Part shown: positions 26,200-35,083 of the stretch, one piece after another
Numbering within the stretch: the stretch's first letter is position 1
Layout of the letters: each line of letters begins with the position of its first letter
NCBI GenBank assembly: GCA_965284565.1
Contig: OZ260100.1
Location: 2,542,001 to 2,606,000 of the forward strand
Direction: 5' to 3'
Length of the DNA: 64,000 nt
Source of the DNA: BRH-c54 sp965284565
GTDB taxonomy: Bacteria; Bacteroidota; Bacteroidia; Flavobacteriales_E; Vicingaceae
The notes under the pieces: model-generated
The model's database searches: none
Told to the model about the DNA's origin: nothing
The model's input: the letters and a program-made list of their open reading frames with translations, nothing else
Translations under genes and position numbers: made by a program

Positions 26200-26216
26200 G
26201 ACAAACAAAATACCAT
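26200..26216 (-). promoter_or_regulatory. Candidate sigma-54-like promoter of the signalling operon
   Basis: The minus strand reads ATGGTATTTTGTTTGTC. TGGTAT fits -24 and TTG fits the first three bases of the -12 TTGC, the best match of the three. It lies 27 bases above the ATG at 26173. Confidence 0.5.
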
Positions 26217-26314
26217 TACTATATAGGAATTCAATTTAATTCCACAAATATCATTAAATGAGGTTTTTACGTGGTTTAATTTTGCCTTAATCAATTTAAA
26301 AACAAAAGAGGTTA

Positions 26315-26346
26315 TTTTCATTTTGAAAAAACAATATTCAAATTGA
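26315..26346. promoter_or_regulatory. Tandem dyads, putative activator binding site (copy 3)
   Basis: TTTTCATTTTGAAAA at 26315-26329 is the reverse complement of the 15-mer at 17460 and 21026. A weaker half-matching dyad (TTCA-AAT-TGA, 26337-26346) is centred 20 bases away. It lies between divergent genes, 106 bases from the -24-like element of the signalling operon and about 110 bases before the PorE-like gene. Confidence 0.55.
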
Positions 26347-26435
26347 CAATATGTAAAAATGATTTATCACGAAACACCATAAACTAAAATAAAAATTTAT
26401 AACATTTTTTTAAATATTATTACTATTTTTCCACC

Positions 26436-27989
26436 ATGAAACTGAAACTAACTATTTTATTATTAAGTGCATTAATAGCACAAGTTTTATTAGGGCAGAA
26501 ATTACATTATGAATTGCCTGACAATGCCAATAAAATGTATAATAATGGTAATTTCATAAAAGCTAAAGAGCTTTATAGAGAGTTATATAAAAAACATCAA
26601 AACAATACAGAGTTTAAATTTAGATTTGGAGTGAGTTTGCTTAATTCTTATGAGTGGGAAGATGGGATTAAAATGTTAGAAGAAGTTTCTAAAAAGTCTG
26701 ATGTTCCCAACGAAGTTTGGTTTTACTTAGGGAAAGGCTATCATTTAACCAATAGGTATGATTTAGCTATTAAAATGTTTGAAAAATATTTAGAAAATGA
26801 TGCTAATTCGGAAATGGCTGAAAAAAGTCGAAGAAGAATTAATATGTGTAATAATGCTAAACAGTTAGTGAAATTTCCGGTCAATACACATTTTGAGAAC
26901 TTAGGTAAATATATCAACTCTAAGGGAAAAGAATATCATCCTATTATAACTCCAAACGAATATCAATTAATGTTTACTACTAGAAGAGAAGGTACAACAG
27001 GTAGAATTTATGATTTAGAAGGTTATTATACCGCAGATATTTATGGTTCAACTTTTAGAAGTGGAAAATGGTCTAAAACGCGCTCTATTAACTATCCTAA
27101 TTCTTATGGTAATGAGCAAGTTGCAGGGATTTCTGAAAATGGCAACTATGTGTTTTACTATCTAGACAATCCTAAAGAAAAAAATACTTTGTATATGGCA
27201 GAAATGGGTAAACGTTCTTATGCTAAAGCTAAAAAAATTGATAACAAATTAATTAATGACAAAAGCTCTAAACAACTTAGTGTAACAATCTCTAATGACG
27301 GACAGTTGATGGTTTTTTCAAGTGAGAAAAAAGATGGTTTTGGAGCTTCAGATCTTTATTTTGTGAAAAAATTACCCAACGGAAAGTGGGGGAATCCATC
27401 TAATATAGGAAAAAATATTAATACTAACCTTAATGAAATTAATCCTTATTTAATTGATGAAGGTAAAACTTTGTACTTTGCATCAGAAGGACATAATAGT
27501 ATTGGTGGTTATGATGTGTTTAAATCTACTTTTGATGAAGAAACACAAACTTGGTCGAAACCAATTAATATTGGATACCCACTAAATACACCAGATGATA
27601 ATACAAGTATTTGTTTTACTGAAAACAAACAATTCGTTTATCTATCTGCTTACAGAAGTGATTCTGAAGGAGATTTAGATATTTACAGAGTAGAGTTAAA
27701 AGATGAAGAAACTCAATTAACAACAGTTAAAGGAATGGTTTACAATGCAGATTCTACTTTAGTAAATTACGCTATGCAAATAGAGGCTTTTAAAGAAGAT
27801 GGGGGAGATTTACAAGGCATTTTTGAAGTGAATCAGCAAAAAGGAAGTTATATAATGATTTTACCACCCAATAAATATATCTTAAAAATTGCCGATAATA
27901 CAGGCAAAACCATAGAGAAGAAACTGTGGATTAAAGATAGAAGTTTATACACAGAAGAGCTAGACCAAAATATTATTCTTTCGGAATAA
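26436..27989 (+). CDS. TPR and PD40 beta-propeller exported protein, PorE-like without OmpA domain
   Basis: The 517-residue product has a signal peptide (1-20). A TPR region follows (about 28-145; NGNFIKAKELYRELYKKHQN, YHLTNRYDLAIKMFEKYLEN). Next is a beta-propeller of PD40 repeats (about 155-420; EYHPIITPNEYQLMFTTR, VTISNDGQLMVFSSEK, INPYLIDEGKTLYFAS, NTSICFTENKQFVYLSA). A small carboxypeptidase-regulatory-like beta-sandwich ends it. T9SS PorE-type proteins have this order plus an OmpA-like peptidoglycan-binding domain, which is missing here. The frame ends with a normal stop, so this is not an obvious truncation. It is divergent from the signalling operon and shares its upstream dyads. Confidence 0.82.
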   Translation: MKLKLTILLLSALIAQVLLGQKLHYELPDNANKMYNNGNFIKAKELYRELYKKHQNNTEFKFRFGVSLLNSYEWEDGIKMLEEVSKKSDVPNEVWFYLGKGYHLTNRYDLAIKMFEKYLENDANSEMAEKSRRRINMCNNAKQLVKFPVNTHFENLGKYINSKGKEYHPIITPNEYQLMFTTRREGTTGRIYDLEGYYTADIYGSTFRSGKWSKTRSINYPNSYGNEQVAGISENGNYVFYYLDNPKEKNTLYMAEMGKRSYAKAKKIDNKLINDKSSKQLSVTISNDGQLMVFSSEKKDGFGASDLYFVKKLPNGKWGNPSNIGKNINTNLNEINPYLIDEGKTLYFASEGHNSIGGYDVFKSTFDEETQTWSKPINIGYPLNTPDDNTSICFTENKQFVYLSAYRSDSEGDLDIYRVELKDEETQLTTVKGMVYNADSTLVNYAMQIEAFKEDGGDLQGIFEVNQQKGSYIMILPPNKYILKIADNTGKTIEKKLWIKDRSLYTEELDQNIILSE

Positions 27990-28028
27990 AGTTGTTTAAC
28001 TTCGCAGCTTAAATTATTACTTATTTTA

Positions 28029-28727
28029 ATGGAATCCAAAGTAGATTTAGATATTCTTTTTGAAGATAATCACCTTATCATTGTAAACAAACGCTCGGGA
28101 GAAATTGTGCAAGGCGACAAAACAGGTGATGAACCTATGAGTGAAAAGGTTAAACGATATATTAAACAACAATATAATAAACCAGGCGATGTTTTTATCG
28201 GTACTCCCCACAGAATTGACAGACCTACCAGCGGAATTGTAATTTTTGCAAAAACAAGCAAAGCTTTAATGAGACTTAACAAGATGTTTCAGGATAAAGA
28301 GATCCAAAAAACGTATTGGGCAATAGTTAAAAATCCACCAAAAAATAAAGAAGGTAAATTAGTTCACTATTTAAAGAAGAATGAAGCAAAGAATAAATCT
28401 TTTGCTCAGGAAACCATGTTTCAGGGGGCTAAAATGGCAGAATTAACTTATAAAGTAATTTTTGATTTTGATAATTATTATCTATTAGAAATTTTACCAA
28501 AAACGGGTAGACATCATCAAATAAGAGTACAACTGTCGGAAATGGGTAGTCCAATTAAAGGAGATTTAAAATATGGATTTAATCGTTCTAATAAAGATGC
28601 TTCAATTAGTTTACATGCGAGAAAAATTAGTTTCTTACATCCTGTTCGTAAAGAACAAATGGAAGTAGTTGCTCCAGTGCCATCGGATGACCCTTTGTGG
28701 AAGAGAGCTAATGAGGTTTTTAGATAG
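28029..28727 (+). CDS. RluA family RNA pseudouridine synthase
   Basis: The 232-residue protein consists of the catalytic domain only, without an S4 domain. The active-site motif is PHRIDRPTSGIVIFAKT near residue 60, with the catalytic Asp in HRID. Further family blocks are KTYWAIVK, LLEILPKTGRHHQIRVQL and SLHARKISFLHPV. It converts uridines in rRNA or tRNA to pseudouridine; the target is not readable from the sequence. It ends exactly where the opposing DUF3667 gene ends. Confidence 0.92.
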   Translation: MESKVDLDILFEDNHLIIVNKRSGEIVQGDKTGDEPMSEKVKRYIKQQYNKPGDVFIGTPHRIDRPTSGIVIFAKTSKALMRLNKMFQDKEIQKTYWAIVKNPPKNKEGKLVHYLKKNEAKNKSFAQETMFQGAKMAELTYKVIFDFDNYYLLEILPKTGRHHQIRVQLSEMGSPIKGDLKYGFNRSNKDASISLHARKISFLHPVRKEQMEVVAPVPSDDPLWKRANEVFR

Positions 28728-29429
28728 TTAATCTTGAATGTTTACTCCACCTGCTAAATAGATTATTCCAACTAGGATAGAAATAATTAATAAAAAAATT
28801 ACCAAGTTTAGTATAAAATTTAATACTAGCCAGTACCACTTATTATTTTTTGAGTAAACAAAAACACTCCACAATATAATTATTACTATTAAGTATTGAA
28901 TGTTGAAATAATCAAAATTCATTTTTAAATAATAATTAACTAAATCATCAATTATAATAAATAGCATTCCAAAAACAGAAAAAAGATAGGTAGTGGCTAT
29001 AAAGTGTTCTCCGAAATTTAATTTTTGTTTAAAATAAGTTAAGTAGGTACTAATTGTAATAAGCGGAATAATGAAAATAATTCCAAATTGAGGAGAGGTG
29101 TAACTAATGTCTATCGTCATATCAAATAGTCTAGCGTTAACCAAAACAATATGAAGTCCGGCAATGGTCAAAAAATAGAATAAAATTTTACCAGGACTTT
29201 GATAATAGTTCCTATACCCATTCCAATAATTGCTTATTACTTTTTTAGGAGAAGTAATTAATTTTAAAACGGTATCAAAACCAGATTTTTCGAGCGAAAG
29301 AATTTGAAAAATATAATCGGAAATAATGTTCCAAAAAGTAAGTCGTTTATCAATGTGTTTTTGCCCACAGTGTTGACAGTAAGTGTCTTGAAGTACAGTT
29401 TCGCAATGGGAACAATAAGTTGCTTTCAT
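28728..29429 (-). CDS. DUF3667 membrane protein with N-terminal zinc ribbon
   Basis: The 233-residue product starts with a four-cysteine zinc ribbon (YCSHCETVLQDTYCQHCGQK). An amphipathic DUF3667 block follows (KRLTFWNIISDYIFQIL, GFDTVLKLITSPKKVISNYWNG). Then come about five membrane helices. The family is common in Bacteroidota and has no known function. It lies five bases before (in transcription, upstream of) the HMG-CoA lyase gene, and its end abuts the pseudouridine synthase gene. Confidence 0.85.
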   Translation of the reverse strand: MKATYCSHCETVLQDTYCQHCGQKHIDKRLTFWNIISDYIFQILSLEKSGFDTVLKLITSPKKVISNYWNGYRNYYQSPGKILFYFLTIAGLHIVLVNARLFDMTIDISYTSPQFGIIFIIPLITISTYLTYFKQKLNFGEHFIATTYLFSVFGMLFIIIDDLVNYYLKMNFDYFNIQYLIVIIILWSVFVYSKNNKWYWLVLNFILNLVIFLLIISILVGIIYLAGGVNIQD

Positions 29430-29434
29430 TTTAA

Positions 29435-30286
29435 TTAAGATAAAAATACTTTATTAGCAGCTAATAAGCTTTTTTCAAATTCAATAGTATCAATATTGGT
29501 ATTTACATTAATATCGTTAAAATAACTTACTAAATTTTCTGTTGGCATATTACCTGTAAGCTTGTCTGTTGCCATAGGGCAGCCACCAAAACCTTTTATA
29601 GCTCCATCAAATCTTTGGCAACCGTTTTCATAAGCGGTAATAATTTTTTCTTTCCATGTATCAGGAGTAGTATGGAGATGAGCTCCAATTTCTACTGTCT
29701 TAAATTCTGGAATAATGTTTTTGAACAGGTAACTGATATTTTCTTTATTAGAAACACCAATAGTATCACTCAATGCAATTATCTCGATGCCTAAATCAGC
29801 CAACTTTTTTGTCCAATTAATTACAATATCGCTGTTCCATTCATCACCATAAGGGTTTCCGAAAGCCATAGAAATATAAACCACTAATTTTTTGTTGTGC
29901 TTTAGACAAAGCGACTGCACTTCTTCTACCGTTTTTAACGATTGTGAAATGCTAGAATTGGTATTACGTTGTTGAAAGGTTTCTGATATAGAAAACGGAA
30001 AGCCCAAGTAGTCAATTTCTTCAAATAAAACAGCATCATTTGCTCCGCGAGTATTGGCAATAATGGCTAATAATTTACTTTTTGTTGTCGATAAATCAAG
30101 TTTAGAAAGTACTTCAGCTGTATCTTTTAACTGAGGAATGGCTTTTGGAGAAACAAAACTGCCAAAATCAATGGTATCAAAACCTACTTTTAAAAGTTGA
30201 TTGATGTAGGCTGCTTTTATATCTGTAGGAATAAAATCATGCAAACCTTGCATGGCATCTCTCGGACATTCAATTAGTTTAACCAT
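29435..30286 (-). CDS. Hydroxymethylglutaryl-CoA lyase
   Basis: The 283-residue TIM-barrel enzyme cleaves HMG-CoA to acetoacetate and acetyl-CoA in leucine and ketone-body breakdown. Motifs are LIECPRDAMQG at the start (ECPRD with metal-binding Asp), metal-ligand HLH in GAHLHTT, and GAIKGFGGCPMA with the catalytic Cys near 240. The start overlaps the pyrD stop by eight bases. The 3-oxoacid CoA-transferase at 38874-40387 would use the acetoacetate produced. Confidence 0.92.
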   Translation of the reverse strand: MVKLIECPRDAMQGLHDFIPTDIKAAYINQLLKVGFDTIDFGSFVSPKAIPQLKDTAEVLSKLDLSTTKSKLLAIIANTRGANDAVLFEEIDYLGFPFSISETFQQRNTNSSISQSLKTVEEVQSLCLKHNKKLVVYISMAFGNPYGDEWNSDIVINWTKKLADLGIEIIALSDTIGVSNKENISYLFKNIIPEFKTVEIGAHLHTTPDTWKEKIITAYENGCQRFDGAIKGFGGCPMATDKLTGNMPTENLVSYFNDINVNTNIDTIEFEKSLLAANKVFLS

Positions 30287-31313
30287 TCTCTAATATTTTT
30301 TTATTAATTGCTTTTATCAACCCAGGACCTTCATAAATAAATCCTGTATAAATTTGAACTAAATCTGCTCCAGCTTCAATTTTTTCTAAGGCATCTGCTG
30401 CGGAATGTATTCCTCCTACGCCAATAATAGGAAACGCTTTGTTAGATTTTTGGGCTAAGTAGCGAATTACTTCTGTAGAGCGTTCTTTTAATGCTTTCCC
30501 ACTTAAACCACCATTGGCAATAGCTTCAATTTCTTTTGGCGAAGTTTTTAAGTTTTCTCTAGAGGTAGTAGTATTGGTAGCTATAATACCGTCAATTTTG
30601 GTTTGGGCTACTATCTCAATTACTTCATCTAGTTGAGAGTTGTTTAAATCGGGAGCAATTTTTAATAAAATTGGTTTAGGCTTGGTTTTGGTCTGGTTGA
30701 TTTTTTTAAGCTCTCCTAATAAATTCAGCAGAAAAGGAGTGTCTTGCAATTTGGTTAAGTCTTTTACATTCGGACAGCTTACATTTACCACAAAATAATC
30801 TACGTAATCGTGTAAGGTGTTGAAATTAACTAAATAATCGTCTAATGCATCATCATTAGCTGTAGCTGTATTTTTACCAATATTACCGCCAATAACAATG
30901 TCAGTTTTTCTGTTTTTTAGTCGTTGAATAGCATCTGCTGCACCTAAATTGTTAAATCCCATTCGGTTGATTAGTCCTTCATCCTCTGTAATTCTAAATA
31001 AACGAGGTTTAGGGTTGCCAATTTGTCCTTTTGGGGTAAGTGTGCCTATTTCTATAAAACCAAAGCCTAAATTGGCCAGTTCGTTAAACCACCGAGCATC
31101 TTTATCGAACCCAGCAGCTAAGCCAACAGGGTTTTTAAATGTTAATCCGAATAAATGACGTTCGAGTTTTTTGTTTTTCACTTCAAAAAGTGCTCTTAAT
31201 AAAGCAGCACCTCCTGGTATGTTGGAAAAAAAAGTTAAACACCCTGTAGCAAAATAATGTGCTTTTTCTGGCGACATTAAGAACAGTAGGGGTTTTATAA
31301 GGAAGTGATACAT
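30279..31313 (-). CDS. pyrD: Dihydroorotate dehydrogenase (quinone), class 2
   Basis: The 344-residue FMN enzyme oxidises dihydroorotate to orotate in pyrimidine synthesis, passing electrons to quinone at the inner membrane. The N-terminal helical extension (about 1-45, YHFLIKPLLFLMSPEKAHYF) is the membrane-docking part of class 2. Motifs include GLAAGFDKDA, NRMGFNNLG, FVVNVSCPN with the catalytic Ser, ILLKIAPDL, GGLSGKAL and IIGVGGI. It is the first gene of a group with HMG-CoA lyase and the DUF3667 protein. A promoter-like TATCTTTG lies close upstream. Confidence 0.96.
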   Translation of the reverse strand: MYHFLIKPLLFLMSPEKAHYFATGCLTFFSNIPGGAALLRALFEVKNKKLERHLFGLTFKNPVGLAAGFDKDARWFNELANLGFGFIEIGTLTPKGQIGNPKPRLFRITEDEGLINRMGFNNLGAADAIQRLKNRKTDIVIGGNIGKNTATANDDALDDYLVNFNTLHDYVDYFVVNVSCPNVKDLTKLQDTPFLLNLLGELKKINQTKTKPKPILLKIAPDLNNSQLDEVIEIVAQTKIDGIIATNTTTSRENLKTSPKEIEAIANGGLSGKALKERSTEVIRYLAQKSNKAFPIIGVGGIHSAADALEKIEAGADLVQIYTGFIYEGPGLIKAINKKILENG

Positions 31314-31327
31314 GTAGTTGTTTTTTG

Positions 31328-31355
31328 CAAAGATACGAAAGCATTTGTTTCCAAA
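31328..31355 (-). promoter_or_regulatory. Putative promoter of pyrD
   Basis: The minus strand has TATCTTTG (31328-31335) and an upstream TTTG (31352-31355). The 16-base spacing is shorter than usual, and the leader would be only about eight bases. Confidence 0.4.
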
Positions 31356-31435
31356 ATAATTTTATTGAGTACTACAATATTTAAAAAAATGTGTCGTTAA
31401 GTGTGTAAATTAAAACCTAAAACATTTTATTGCCT

Positions 31436-31636
31436 ATGAATCAAATTACTATTTTTAATTATTTAGCATTATCAAAAGAAGAAGAGCAACTAAAATCGCT
31501 TTTGTTTAAAGATAAAGAAACAACCAAAAGAAATACGCCCAAACAATCTACTATCAACAATATTTTGAACTATTCAAAAGCATTAAGCGTTAGAGATTCA
31601 GAGCATTTAGAAACTGTTTCTTTTGTACTAAATTAA
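31436..31636 (+). CDS. Small conserved-looking protein of unknown function
   Basis: The ATG at 31436 gives 66 residues (the frame also opens at a TTG two codons earlier). The product starts MNQITIFNYLALSKEEEQ and is a short, charged, mostly helical protein ending LETVSFVLN. It has no signal peptide or membrane helix. It is followed by a strong terminator at 31658, which supports a real transcribed gene. I do not know its function. Confidence 0.6.
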   Translation: MNQITIFNYLALSKEEEQLKSLLFKDKETTKRNTPKQSTINNILNYSKALSVRDSEHLETVSFVLN

Positions 31637-31657
31637 TTAGCCGAAAAACATTACGAT

Positions 31658-31692
31658 AAGCGTGTTGAGATTTTCTTAACACGCTTTTTTTT
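31658..31692 (+). terminator. Hairpin terminator of the 66-residue gene
   Basis: Arms AAGCGTGTTGAGA and TCTTAACACGCTT pair around TTT and are followed by eight T residues. The remainder of 31637-31959 holds the tRNA gene and nothing else I can name. Confidence 0.85.
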
Positions 31693-31766
31693 GAGCTTAT
31701 CTTTAAATTATATATATGTTGATTTTTTATCAGTATAATTTTTTGTTGTTTTACTGCTGTTAAAAG

Positions 31767-31841
31767 TCGGGGTGAGAGGATTCGAACCTCCGATCTCGCG
31801 CCCCCCAGACGCGCACTTTAACCGGACTAAGCTACACCCCG
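31767..31841 (-). tRNA. tRNA-Pro (GGG anticodon)
   Basis: The minus strand folds into a full cloverleaf. The acceptor stem is CGGGGTG / CACCCCG, then a D arm, an anticodon stem CGCGT / GCGCG with loop CTGGGGG (anticodon GGG), and a T arm GGAGG-TTCGAAT-CCTCT. The discriminator is A and CCA is not encoded. It reads CCC codons and by wobble CCU. Confidence 0.95.
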
Positions 31842-31959
31842 AAAAATTTTGAACAAAAATAATAAAAAAGCCTATTGAATATAGTTTGTAGGGGAATATT
31901 CTCTAATCACTTCATTTTAATTTTATATTTTTACCAATTATCAACTAAAAACTAGTTAT

Positions 31960-33297
31960 TTGCCTAAATATATTCGTCCATATTTAATTATACAAGTGTT
32001 GTTATGGAGTTGTTTTTTCATATCAACTGTTTATTTTAATAGGTATGCCGCAGATGATTTTTATTTTCTTACCGAAATTAAAAATAAAAGTGCAATTGAA
32101 ATTTTTAATCACTTACAGTTTAATTGGCACGGAAGATTTGCTTCTAATTTATTAATAGCTTTTTTGTTGCCGTTAAGTAAATTTTCCTATTTCTTAATTA
32201 TCTTCAATTTAAGCTCTTACTTATTGTTGTACTTTGCAATTAATCGTTTTATCAAAAATGTAGTAAGTTTTTACGCTATTGCTATGGAAAACAATCGCTT
32301 AATTGCTTTTTCGCTAATGAGTATATGTTTCTTCTTAACACTTTCTCCTAATGATGTTTGGTTTTGGTTTACTGGGTCGGTAGTTTATTTGTATAGCACC
32401 ATTGCCTTGTTTTTTTTATTAAGTGTATTCTTTAAAAGAGAAAAAAACAGTGGAGATTATTTTTTATTGACAATGTCTTCCATTTTTATAAGTGGATCTA
32501 ACGAACCAATGACGCTTATTCTGTTATTGTTTTTAGGAATGTTTGCTGTAAAACAACAATTTCATTTTAAAACATATTTTCCTTATTTATTTTCAGGAGT
32601 TTTACTTTTTTTAGGTTTTTGTGTGATATTTTTTGGTTCAGGAACAGTTTTAAGAGATGAGCTTACACCAAGTTTAGAATGGACAAATGTAATTTTATTT
32701 ACTGCTTACGCTACTGTAAAAAGTTTGCTTTTTAAACTTCACTATACTTTTATACCTGCAATTTTATTGGCATTTCCATTTTATATTTTAGGGACAAAAA
32801 GCAACTTTATATTAGAGAATTTTAAACCTTTAAGGCAGTTGCTTTATGCTGTTTTGTTCATTGTTTTTATTGTAATCATCAATCATCTCATTGTGGTAAT
32901 TCCTTTAGGAGCACTTCCTCCCGATAGAGCTACAATGGTATCTTCTGTACTAATATTAATGTTATTAATAAGGTATTTATTTTTATTAGGAAGTAAAATT
33001 GACATTTCAGAAAAAATGAAAAAAGTCATTTTAATATTAAACACAATCGGTGTTTTAATTTTTGTTATTGTTACTTTTCAAATTCACAAAAACTATGCAA
33101 TAGCTTACGATAAACGCATGGACGAATTAGTAAAGATAAAAACAAACATTACTCATCAACAACCTATTTATTTAAAAGCTTTGCCAAATTCGGGATATTT
33201 GCCAACAGCAGAAATAAGAACCGATACCACTCATTTTTTAAATGTGGATTTAAAAAGACATTTTGAGTTGAATAATGCCTTAATTTTGGAGGAATAA
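31960..33297 (+). CDS. Multi-pass membrane protein, DUF6056-like
   Basis: The 445-residue product starts at a TTG, because no in-frame ATG precedes the first membrane helix and the next Met is far inside. About ten to eleven membrane helices are visible. The loop after helix 1 contains RYAADDFYFL and FNWHGRFASNLL, a pattern recalling polytopic GT-C-type sugar transferases and the DUF6056 family. A C-terminal periplasmic tail follows. The tentative role is cell-envelope glycan transfer; this is inference. It is the first of a plus-strand run (tsaE, ald and others). Confidence 0.6.
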   Translation: MPKYIRPYLIIQVLLWSCFFISTVYFNRYAADDFYFLTEIKNKSAIEIFNHLQFNWHGRFASNLLIAFLLPLSKFSYFLIIFNLSSYLLLYFAINRFIKNVVSFYAIAMENNRLIAFSLMSICFFLTLSPNDVWFWFTGSVVYLYSTIALFFLLSVFFKREKNSGDYFLLTMSSIFISGSNEPMTLILLLFLGMFAVKQQFHFKTYFPYLFSGVLLFLGFCVIFFGSGTVLRDELTPSLEWTNVILFTAYATVKSLLFKLHYTFIPAILLAFPFYILGTKSNFILENFKPLRQLLYAVLFIVFIVIINHLIVVIPLGALPPDRATMVSSVLILMLLIRYLFLLGSKIDISEKMKKVILILNTIGVLIFVIVTFQIHKNYAIAYDKRMDELVKIKTNITHQQPIYLKALPNSGYLPTAEIRTDTTHFLNVDLKRHFELNNALILEE

Positions 33298-33313
33298 ACT
33301 ATATAGTTAAATT

Positions 33314-33748
33314 ATGAGTGAAGTTTCTGAAATAAAACTTAACGCTTTTACATTAGCAGACTTGCCACAAATAGCCGATCAGCTTTTGTCAGCAATAGGG
33401 AATCATAAAATCATTGCTTTTCATGGAGAAATGGGAGCAGGGAAAACTACTTTAATTAAGCAATTGTGTAAGACATTAAAAGTAGTAGATACGATACAAA
33501 GCCCTACTTTTTCTATTGTTAATGAGTATTTAACGGAAGATAATCAACAAGTTTATCATTTTGATTTTTATAGAATTAAAGAAGAGGAAGAAGCCTTGGG
33601 TTTTGGTGTAGAAGAATATTTTTATAGTGGAAATTATTGTTTTATAGAGTGGCCAGAGAAAATTCCTAACCTTATTCCTGAAAAAGCAGTAAAAGTCTCT
33701 ATAACACTAACTGAAGACAATAAAAGATTAATAACAATTTTGTATTAA
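33314..33748 (+). CDS. tsaE: tRNA threonylcarbamoyladenosine biosynthesis ATPase TsaE
   Basis: The 144-residue P-loop protein has Walker A GEMGAGKTT near residue 39, SPTFSIVNEY (switch Thr/Ser), VYHFDFYRIK and FIEWPEKI, all standard TsaE blocks. TsaE acts with TsaB and TsaD in making the t6A37 base of ANN-decoding tRNAs. The related tRNA enzyme MtaB, which methylthiolates t6A, is encoded at 58562-59884. It lies 16 bases after the membrane protein gene. Confidence 0.95.
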   Translation: MSEVSEIKLNAFTLADLPQIADQLLSAIGNHKIIAFHGEMGAGKTTLIKQLCKTLKVVDTIQSPTFSIVNEYLTEDNQQVYHFDFYRIKEEEEALGFGVEEYFYSGNYCFIEWPEKIPNLIPEKAVKVSITLTEDNKRLITILY

Positions 33749-33789
33749 TAAATGTTTTGTTTATAGCTAGTAAAGTGCTTGCTAATTAA

Positions 33790-33797
33790 TAAATTTG
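33790..33797 (+). promoter_or_regulatory. Putative -7 element of ald
   Basis: TAAATTTG fits TAnnTTTG, 30 bases before the ald ATG. A -33 TTTG at the proper distance is not seen. Confidence 0.35.
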
Positions 33798-33827
33798 TAA
33801 CTGTTCATTTAGAAAAATATTAAGGAT

Positions 33828-35042
33828 ATGCCAACATCAGATGATTTACTTAAATCTTTAGCCCATGGTTTTATGCCTCAAGAAGAAATGCTTGAAGTGG
33901 CTCGTAAAAAAAGTAGTTTACAAATAGGAATTCCTAAAGAAACTTCTATTCAAGAAAAGAGAATTCCCTTAGTTCCTGATGCGGTGGCATTATTAGTAAA
34001 CAACGGGCATGAAGTTATTATTGAAACTGGAGCCGGAGAGGGTTGTAGTTTTAGTGATAAAGATTATAGTGAAGCTGGTGCTCAAATTGTTTATGGTACA
34101 GAAGAGGTTTACAAGGCTAATATGATTTTAAAGGTAGAGCCACCAACTCTAGAAGAAATTGATTTGATGCAACATGGTCAGTTATTAATTTCTGCATTAC
34201 AATTGCCAATTCAACCTAAAGATTTCCTTAAAAAACTAATATCTAAAAAAATTACTGCAGTAGCTTTCGATTTTATTAAAGATCCAGATGGAATTTTACC
34301 AATTGTTACGGCAATGAGTGAAATTGCAGGAAATACGGCTATCCTTATTGCTGCTGAATATTTGAGCAACCAACGAAATGGTCAAGGACAAATGTTTGGA
34401 GGTATTTCAGGTGTTTCACCAACAGAAGTAGTAATTCTTGGAGCAGGCACAGTAGGTGAGTTTGCTGCTAGAACAGCAGTTGGTTTAGGAGCTTCAGTAA
34501 AAGTTTTTGATAACAATATTCATAAATTAAGAAGATTGCAAACAGCTGTCGGACAAAGATTACAAACATCTATTGTTCAACCGAAAGTATTATTAAAGGC
34601 GCTAAAATCAGCCGATGTGGTTATTGGAGCAATTAGTAGTAAAATTGGTAGAGCTCCAATTATAGTTACCGAAGAAATGGTAAAATGTATGAAAGATTAC
34701 TCTGTAATAGTTGATGTAAGTATTGACAAAGGTGGTTGTATAGAAACTTCTGAAATTACTAGTCACCAAGCACCTGTTTTTGCTAAACATGGCGTAATTC
34801 ATTATTGTGTACCCAACATTGCTTCTAGAGTTGCCAGAACAGCTTCTTATGCATTAAGCAATGTAATTGCTCCAACAATATTAGATACAGGCGAATTTGG
34901 CGGTATAGATGCTATGATACGTTCTTATATTGGTATTCAAAATGGAGTGTATATCTACAAAGGAATATTAACCAATAAATATTTAGCAGAAACATTTAAT
35001 ATGCCTTATAAAGACATTAATTTGTTGTTAATGGCGATGTAA
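33828..35042 (+). CDS. ald: Alanine dehydrogenase
   Basis: The 404-residue enzyme interconverts alanine and pyruvate plus ammonia with NAD. It has an N-terminal extension of about 28 residues, then IGIPKETSIQEKRIPLVPDAV (substrate Arg), KVEPP with the substrate-binding Lys, a Rossmann motif VILGAGTVGEFAAR, and DVSIDKGGCIETS and HYCVPNIASRVARTAS near the active site. These are the family's marks in Bacteroidota. The alanine:cation symporter at 51380 could supply substrate. A small DUF4258 gene follows. Confidence 0.93.
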   Translation: MPTSDDLLKSLAHGFMPQEEMLEVARKKSSLQIGIPKETSIQEKRIPLVPDAVALLVNNGHEVIIETGAGEGCSFSDKDYSEAGAQIVYGTEEVYKANMILKVEPPTLEEIDLMQHGQLLISALQLPIQPKDFLKKLISKKITAVAFDFIKDPDGILPIVTAMSEIAGNTAILIAAEYLSNQRNGQGQMFGGISGVSPTEVVILGAGTVGEFAARTAVGLGASVKVFDNNIHKLRRLQTAVGQRLQTSIVQPKVLLKALKSADVVIGAISSKIGRAPIIVTEEMVKCMKDYSVIVDVSIDKGGCIETSEITSHQAPVFAKHGVIHYCVPNIASRVARTASYALSNVIAPTILDTGEFGGIDAMIRSYIGIQNGVYIYKGILTNKYLAETFNMPYKDINLLLMAM

Positions 35043-35083
35043 TTTAATTGGAGATTAGAAATTTAACTTACTAACAACATAAA

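Noticed and set aside
26260..26300. GTGGTTTAATTTTGCC on the plus strand before the PorE-like gene, considered as a sigma-54 promoter
   Set aside because: The spacing between GG and GC is one base short of the consensus and the -24 half is poor, so I kept only the minus-strand element.
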